From Urechis unicinctus (lineage: Eukaryota > Annelida > Polychaeta > Xenopneusta > Urechidae): DNA of 64,000 bases. Shown one piece after another: positions 56,373 through 64,000 of this stretch. The stretch lies in assembly GCA_034190875.2 (NCBI GenBank), contig CM067348.1, forward strand, positions 9,557,080 to 9,621,079, given 5' to 3'. Positions within the stretch are counted from its first letter, which is position 1. The number at the start of each line of letters is the position of its first letter. Below the pieces are notes generated by a model. That model saw only the letters and a program-made list of their open reading frames with translations. It searched no databases and was not told the origin of the DNA. Made by a program: the position numbers and the translations under genes.

Positions 56373-56656
56373 AGTCCATTGAAAGGACATAGAGAAGTGT
56401 TCATATGGATCCCCTCACAGTGACGAAGCTGAGATGTTTTGGAAGAGAGATTTTTCTAGCGTTTATGATGGTGTCAGTAAGTAGGTAGTGCTGCTTTTGT
56501 GTACCAGATATACGACAGGATGTCTTAACTTACTAAAATTAATTGGAATATAATTCTACACCACAGTTCCCGACTGTTATTGTCTGCAGCGAGAACGAAA
56601 CCAGGAGAAGTAACGCAACACGTGTGGCCTTCTATTGTCACAAACATATCGTTATT
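56373..56656 (+). pseudogene. DEG/ENaC locus D3, decayed N-terminal piece on the plus strand
   Basis: Equivalent to D2, with the same frame breaks between the TM1-like segment and FPTVIVCSENETRR. Decay therefore preceded the multiplication of the unit. Confidence 0.6.
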
Positions 56657-57512
56657 AGCTTTGCCATGCAACAGGCAATACGCAGCGCAGATTGTTATGG
56701 ATATATATTGGACATCAGCTTTTTAAATTATAAATCGGCATATCTCATAACTTGCCATACTATGCATTTGCCATTAGCACAAGTTACCATCTATGCATTC
56801 CTGCAGTCCAATTGTTCACTCACATATTGCTTCATATTGTCATTTTCAAAATCATACGGTTGATTTGACCCAACAAACATGCCCAGCCACAAAACAATTG
56901 GCTATGTTCCATGTGAATTGATGCGAGAAGATTGACTTGAGCATTAATATTTCATTTCATAATACGCCAGTTTATGTATCTCGCACAACAATTATTGTAT
57001 GATAGCAGCCCATTGGCATCTCAACAACGTAATCGATGGAATATCATCAAGTGGCTCAGATAGATATGATATTAAAATGTCATTTTATTATGTGCTCTAT
57101 AATAGTACCCATGATTGACAGGAAATCCAGATCAACAGAAATACACATATATAATGGAAATGCCCGGGCGGCTCGCATTCATTCTACCAATTGTAATCAG
57201 ATGCTAGTGAGCGATATTATCATGATAAAATGCATATATATATATATATATACACACAAAATTTATCGGATCATATATCTTATACATTTGAGACAGGTGT
57301 AAAAAAAAACTATGAGTTACAATATATTTCAAGTAATTATTTCAATTTGAGGATATGTGAAGCATTAAAAGCCCACACATTCATGGAACTCGATGATGCA
57401 GTGTTTTATTTCCCTCTCAATGAGGACTTTCTTTGCCTTTGGTTGGCCATAAAAACTACGTTATAAAATGCATCAATTAAATCATAATATACAGAATGGA
57501 TATAGTGTGTGA

Positions 57513-60147
57513 TTATTCACATCGATCTCTTTGATTTTTGGCGTTTGAACTCGGGTAGACCTCGGTCTTTCTGCTTGATTTTGAAAATGAAAGCCCTGTC
57601 CACACCGAAGCGAAAAGGAAATCTGCAAATTCAAATATAGTCAGTATCGTACTTCCAAGAATCAATCCCAGTGCTCCTCCGATATCACATAGCAGGGCGC
57701 AAATAGTATAGGACGGCACAGATGTGATTTCTTCTGATGTCAACTCAGATATGTAGATGTCAATCCGAGAAAACGACTTCAAAAATGCATTCAATGATAT
57801 TCCTTGGACGAAGTTTCGCACCATGTACTCGGCAAAGGCATCGGACATGCCTGCTAGGTGGAGATTGTGTTTATAATATAATTGATTGCATTGTTGAGGA
57901 CATGTGCAGTTGGATAGGAGGCCTTCCAGGTACCATTTGTTCATCGCGGTATCAAGGCATATGGTTTTGTCGTAGAAGGAACAGAAGCGAATGAACGCTA
58001 ATGGAAAATAATTTTATACATTTATGTTTGCTTATGCACATAGTATTCAAGGTGCATTATTAGATAAACGCATTGCCATATATTGCTACAATAACACATA
58101 TGTTAATTTTGGAAGAATACAGTGATACAGTTATAATGGTGTAATGGATTTCCATGAAATCTCCGGATAACCGTAATTTAAAGAAGACTTCCAAGTTAAA
58201 TGGTGCTGCTCAAAAAATGAAAGTTGCAGCTGATGAGTACCGACCATCTGAAAGGGCTTACTTAAGTGTTCGTAGGGCAAGTAATGTACAACACAGCCGC
58301 ATTCCCCGTGCAAGAATGAGGCTCTACATTGCTCCAAGCAGACGCTTCGTCTGTAGGTTGGCCCATCCTCACAGCCTCCATACGGAGCTGGTAGCTTTGA
58401 CACCTGCAAATATAGGATAACTATTACTTGATGATTTGTGGATATTAGTGTTTATCTGATATTAATGCTTACGCAGCATTTTCATTGAGGAAATGGGTCA
58501 TGTTTTCGTAGCAAGTCTTGTTACATTTCGAATGGTTGTCGCAAGTGCGACCACGTTGCCCACTGGCACATACAGGCCATGCTGGTCCAAAACTGGAAAC
58601 TCGTTCTGCTCATGGACCAGCACCTGTAATACATAACATGGATTCACAAGATATCTCAAAAAGGAAGTATATGTTACAGTCTGGTTTAGCCTGGAAAAGA
58701 TTACAGTCTGCGTTGATTACATTTTAACGATGTTGTTACATCTTAACCATAATTATTATTGCACATATTGTATAAAGTCATATAGTTTACGAACTCGATA
58801 GCCCTTTACAGGCGAGTTAATCACGCCATAATCTGACTGGTTTGTGGTGACAATAAGTTGTAGGCCATACGTCGCTCCGGCTCTCTCCACATGCAGACTT
58901 CCATCTGTTACAACATGTGTCATTGTTGCAATTAAAGATGCTTTGAAGCAAAACAAAAACCAGGATGGGATGAATAATCATTTGCAAACTTCAGCTGAAA
59001 AGTTTTTTTGTTACTTCTCATATATATTCCTGATAACATAATGTGCAACCTAGTTTTTACCTGCATTGAATTGCTGACATATTCCAAGAGGTGTGTAGAA
59101 ATATGTAATGTGTTCGGTGGAGCAAGGTTTTCCGCCGAAGAAGCACTGGAACATTGTTTCTTTCAAATCAGTGATACTGCAACGGATGGTCCGTGGACAT
59201 TAATGAATATTTTGGCTTCAAACTAACAAAAAGAAAGACTTCAATTTGGCAACTACTGAAATAACCCGTTGAATATATACAAAGAAGGCAAACGGCAAGA
59301 AACATGTATAGATTTCACAATGACGCTTTGGCGTAATGAGAATTGCCAGACAATGTTTGTGCAAATCTCTTATCTTCATTTGTGTATAAAGAGTATCCAA
59401 ATCGGATACCAATCTTTTCGCTAAATAAATCGACATATTTTACACTCCTTTCTTGAAAAAGGTTCCCCAAACCCTCCGTCTTCTTTCTGATCATAAAAAT
59501 CAAAGTAATAATATAACATACATGAGCCAACTTGTCATATGAAGCCAATTTGATTTCCAAATCAGTGATCGTCGTGTTGTCTCTAAGCCAGAGAAGCTTG
59601 GTTGTTTCTGTCGCATCAAGTATGCTAACCCCTTCTGTCCAAGGTGCATACACCTTTTCCATGATGTCATACAACCCTATGCCATCAAATCAACCGCAGA
59701 TTAGGCCTGATATCATTCTGGACAGTCATCTGGCACTCCGCCAATCACAGTAGGAAGTGAAAGTGTCACTTACCCTGATGTTTATATGACGTATTGCGAT
59801 ATATCTTCAGAAATATGCTTCAAATATGCCATGTTGCATCAATATCAGTTGTGAAACATACCATATTTGCAGAACTTACCGTTTTGTAGTAAGGCTTGTT
59901 TGCTCATTCTGTTCTCACTACAAAAGGTCACTGCCGGGAATGGAACCGAAGGTAGATGCATGATTTCCAGTTTGACATTGATTGGGTGAGACAGATAGTG
60001 ACTTATTCTGCTACGCAGCTGATAAGTCATGCATGCAATGCCCCCAAGGACAAGTAACAACCAGACACATCGACGTATCCAGCTAGCACCCTCACGAAAT
60101 ACATACTTCAAACCCACGACACTGACACCTTCAGCAAACCTTTCCAT
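57513..60147 (-). CDS. DEG/ENaC-family sodium channel B3, complete, 523 aa
   Basis: Exons: 59,880-60,147; 59,325-59,676; 59,061-59,176; 58,795-58,904; 58,525-58,623; 58,262-58,403; 57,513-57,997. Same exon lengths as B2 and no stop. Differs from B2 by K59 for R59 in exon 1 and, in exon 7, by FVQGISLNAF for FVHGISLDTF and KTICLD for KNICLD. Intron 1 carries about 78 extra bases (59,696-59,773) absent from B1 and B2. They include a donor-like GGTAAGTGAC on the coding strand. All extracellular cysteines and the LGLILGST filter region are kept. A polyadenylation hexamer lies at 57,405-57,410 (minus). Confidence 0.85.
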
Positions 60148-60814
60148 TGCGCTCCTCTGTCTTCACAATCGTCTTATTTGATAACTGTTCTACTATATTG
60201 GCAAAAACGTCGCTGCCGATGCTTATATGCTGTCTGGCGAATCAATGCCGGCCTGCCCGATATTTACTTTGGTTTGACATAATAGCTGGGCGTTTGTTGT
60301 CAATATGATCCAATCTACATACCTCGAGTGAACAGAGCAAGTCCTGGCCTTTCAGGGGTAAATATTGCACAATAAATTGATAATATCTATTGGCAAAAAG
60401 TGAATACATCACCCCGTGCATATTTGCTTACAGTGGTGCAGCAACATTACACAAACTAACAGTTCTATGCCTATTGTACATAACTAATACGTTTCTATTA
60501 CTTAATCAACTACCGCATTATATTCTCTGTCACGTGTGACTCTCACAGTAATCCTGTGTTGATCCGCATGCAAGTTATGGAATATAGACACCCACCAAGG
60601 CAATGTGGTCTATCTCTATCTGAGTAGTTGCAAGACAAAAAAATCTGCATACTCAACCTGAAAGTGCCCTCGTTACCACATGAAAAACACCCGTATAATG
60701 ACCTAATCATAAGCTTGCATGATTCGACAATGAATTGTAACGAACAAAACTGTTAACGAAATTATTCCTCGCGGTTGAAATGGAATGCTAACTCCCATCT
60801 TTCTCGATGTTGGT

Positions 60815-62400
60815 CTAGTTGATGTCATGTTTTATGATATGATATGCTCCACCGATGTCACAGAGTAGAGCGATGAATGTATAGGACGGCACAGATGTGA
60901 TTTCTTCTGATGTCAACTCAGACATGTAGATGTCAATCCGAGAACACGATTCCTGAAATTCTTCCGTTGACCGTTGAACATTTCGTGTCATGTACTCGGC
61001 AAAGGCATCGGGTATGTCTGATAGGTGGAGATTGTGCTCGTAATACAAGTGATTGCATTGTTGTGGGCATGTGCAGTTTGATTGAAGGGCTTGCAGAAAC
61101 CAATCGTTCATAACGCTATCTAGGCACGTTGTTTTGTCATAGTAGGAACATGTACGGTTGTGCCCTGATGACGAATATTAATTCAGAACATGCTTCTGAC
61201 TTACTGATGCATCTGAGATAAACAAACATGTCACATATTCAGTCAATAATACAGTACAGAAACTATCGAAAAAAACATGCATATAAGAAGACGTTCTAGC
61301 TGGCAACAGAACACATATCTGTGCTCTTCAAATTTACGAAAGCTGTAACTCTTGTTTGCTCAATCACTGCATGCACTTACTCAAGTGTTTGAGGGGCAGA
61401 TAGTGGACAGCACATCCACATTCCCTATGCAAGTACGAGGCTTTGCATTGCTCCAGACAGACGCTTCGTCTGTAGGTTGGCTCATCCTGACAGTCCCCAT
61501 ACGGGTCAGGTAGCTTTGTGACCTACAGATGTAACGACCTGTTATCTAACACATGCGATGATCAGTGTTTATCTGATATTTGTGCTGACGCCACGTTTTT
61601 TTCATTGAGAAGGTGATCTACTTGCGGAAAATTGTCGGAAGTGCGATCAGGTTTGCGGCTGGTACATACAGACTATGCTGATCCAAGACAGGAAACTCGC
61701 TTTGGTCGTGGATCAGCACCTATGAGTGATACGCAATACGCGATGTCACTTGTATTCAAAAAGACATATATGTAGAAGACTTGGTTAAAGGGTGAGATTG
61801 TGCATCTTCCTGTTTACGATGTGTTATGGCTAGTTAATAATTGATCCTGCACATTTATTTAACTTTAACGTGAATTCGGTTTTCCACACCCGATAGCCCT
61901 TTGCAGGCGAGTTAATCACTTAATAATCTGACTGATTTGTGGTGAAAATAAGTTGTAGTCCATACGTCATCCCAGCTAGTTCCACTCGCATCTTTTACAA
62001 AGAGTGATATTTCTGCCTTTAATAATGCGTCAAAGCAACCATTGCAAGCAATGGCTCCCTGTGACAACACCCTCTTGGTAACATATCATGCATTGTAGTT
62101 TCTTTCCAATAAATGACCATCCAATTCACGGTCTGGATAAGAAAGTCAATACCCGATGGTTGGACCAATCACTAAACCTTAATTAGGCATTATAAGTCCG
62201 ACTAGTTGCTTGGTTAAAATGAATCAAAATTTAGTCAATTGGCTGCAATCATATTAGTGTTATCGCTTATCAAAAAAGGGTCCTTAACCCTACAATTATT
62301 TGGTATTGAGTGAATATGAATACAAACATCGCTGCTACCTTGCAGTTCAAGTTTTACCGTCAGTTCCTGATGATTTAACGGAGCACATTTTGCTATTTTC
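60815..62400 (-). pseudogene. DEG/ENaC locus C3, pseudogene without first exon
   Basis: Same architecture and same stop (near 61,919) as C1 and C2 and the same loss of TM2, but slightly more diverged (NLHLSDIPDAF for NLYLSDIPVAF). The unit ends before the first exon would appear, so the locus has no TM1 either. Confidence 0.75.
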
Positions 62401-62424
62401 CACCAAGATTAGCTGTTGAGCTTA

Positions 62425-63183
62425 CTAGCAACCACCATTACGTGTCTAGATCAAACCATGTTTGTTTGTGGGTAAGCATTTATCTATTTATCGCGGAAAG
62501 GTGCGAATATAGAATGCCTTTCTGGTGTGCAAAAACAAATAAAGAAACATAACAAGACAATGACAATATGTTTTAAAAGGCATGATAAATATTAATCATA
62601 TAAAACAAATAAATTGGTAGCAGAGATACAATTATTTCTCGTTAGACATAACATATAATCATACAAATGTAAATAATCTAGGTCGTGAATTGATCGAATT
62701 AAATTTGCCAAGCAGGTGGCTTTCCGATAAGAAACACACGTTAACCACATAACAACAGGTTGAAGAAATGTTTTTGCTGCTTAGAAATGTCACTATTCGA
62801 ATTGTGTCATAACCTTCTAAGATATGTAATATAGCAATATATTGATATATTGATTATATATACGCAGTTTGTTGTCCCTTCAGTCGACGTAAAGTACCTA
62901 TTAGGGAATATATACATATTTGAATGGCTATGTCGATATTTTTAAGGTTTTCATTATAAACAACAACCAAATACAAACGGCATTCTGCTTCGACTAACAT
63001 GTATGATCGCATTTGGCAGATGTAAATTCAAAGCACAGACAAGATAGGAAAGAGACTGATATAATATGCAATCGATGGCATAATGATCCCACTGTCTTTT
63101 TTGTAAAACTCGTTATACGTTTTAACCGACCATCTCAAAGACTGATTTACGTTCTATTTCGTCATGTCATCCATATCAATTAC
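62425..63183. other. Spacer between the array and channel E
   Basis: Single-copy AT-rich sequence with no recognised exon. It holds the 3' flank of gene E (minus strand). Confidence 0.5.
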
Positions 63184-63895
63184 CTAAGGGTATACTTGGT
63201 TTTGCGGTTTTGATTTATGAGATTTTGAGGAAGAAGCAAAGTTCCACAGTAAAGTAGCAAAGAAATCTCCAAACTCAACCAAGGTCAGTACAGTACTTCC
63301 CAAAACGAGTCCAAGTGCCCCACCGACATCACAAAACAAGGCAAACTGAGTGTATGATGGTACATCAGTCATTTCCTCTGAAGTCAACTCTGAAAAATAC
63401 ACCGTCAGAATAGTGTTGGAGTCCAGGGACTCTTCAGCTGCATCGTTTATGCGTAAATAGTCGACGGCTATTTCAGAAAATCTGTCAGATATTGAAGTCA
63501 TATGGATTGTATGCTGGTAAGTGATGGTGTTGCATTGCTGGGGGCAATTGCATGTGGATTCCACACCCCGCTTGTACCATTCTGCCGTTGCATTGCCCAG
63601 GCAAATGACTTCGTCATAGACAGTACATGTGCGGTTGTAATCTGCGCAGAGCCGATATTTGATATTAAACATTTCATCCCTGATACAGTCATAAGAGGAT
63701 AAATGTTAATGTGTCTTGCATATTAGTAACACTCATGTCACAAAAGTACTCACTTAGCTCGTGAAGTGGTAAGTAATGTACTCCACAACCACAGGTGCTT
63801 AGATAGTAGGATGCTCGGCAGCGCGCTAAACAGACAGAACGTCTGTACATGGGATCATCGATACAATTGCCATAGGGATGAGGAAGCATCGTCAC
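63184..63895 (-). CDS. DEG/ENaC-family channel E, 3' part, continues past the window
   Basis: Two in-phase 3' exons: 63,754-63,895 (TMLPHPYGNCIDDPMYRRSV, CRASYYLSTCGCGVHYLP) and 63,184-63,679 (CNCPQQCNTITYQHTIHM, FSELTSEEMTDVPSYTQF, then LGLVLGSTVLTLVEFGDF as TM2 and a short basic tail). Both are open, with clean GT-AG borders. The protein is clearly diverged from B and C and lies outside the repeated unit, so it is an older paralog. The N-terminal half would lie to the right of the window. Confidence 0.85.
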
Positions 63896-64000
63896 CTACA
63901 GGATATATGTCACACACAATCGTCCAAACATCAAATCATGGCACGAATCATGTTCAGAATAATACATGGGGTTGATTAAATGTATCAGAAAGCATGCTTT

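Larger units (their letters stand above)
54500..62424. repeat. Tandem segmental duplication, unit 3 (truncated on the right)
   Basis: Third copy, with A3, D3, B3 and most of C3. It stops after ...CTGTTGAGCTTAC at about 62,424, so about 750 bp present at the end of units 1 and 2 (the first exon of C and the sequence up to the unit junction) is absent. Confidence 0.93.

Overview
The window is animal nuclear DNA: spliced genes, GT-AG introns, AT-rich introns full of (AT)n tracts and minisatellites, and families (ASB, DEG/ENaC) that are essentially animal. A bilaterian invertebrate, probably marine, fits best. I cannot name the phylum. No rRNA, tRNA, CRISPR or prokaryotic operon was seen, and no retroviral, LTR or Polinton element was recognised.

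Layout. Positions 1-4,162: gene-poor, with a degenerate satellite holding long G and C runs and two small palindromic repeats. Positions 4,163-24,695 (minus): COG3, a subunit of the conserved oligomeric Golgi tethering complex, in 21 exons that I could join in phase except for one surplus base in exon 17. Its introns hold minisatellites, (AT)n tracts and two inverted-repeat elements. Positions 27,041-29,951 (plus): PARL, the mitochondrial rhomboid protease, in 8 exons, head to head with COG3 and bracketed by an inverted pair of palindromic repeats. Positions 32,036-35,356 (plus): an ankyrin-repeat and SOCS-box (ASB) gene with its 5' end unresolved and a one-base frame conflict in front of the Cul5 box.

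Positions 36,936-64,000: a cluster of DEG/ENaC sodium-channel genes. An ~8.6 kb unit occurs in tandem 2.9 times (37,336-62,424). Each unit carries four channel loci. A is a first-exon fragment. B is a full seven-exon gene whose exons sum to 1,572 nt (523 aa) in units 2 and 3 and is frameshifted in unit 1. C is an old pseudogene with a stop shared by all three units. D is a decayed N-terminal piece on the opposite strand. A fifth, diverged channel gene (E) runs off the right edge with intact 3' exons.

The middle unit looks like a hybrid: left of B exon 2 it matches unit 3, and right of it it matches unit 1. That is the product expected from unequal crossing-over between two older copies. COG3, PARL and ASB are unrelated housekeeping or regulatory genes with no evident shared pathway. 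The channel genes form a local, recently expanding family.
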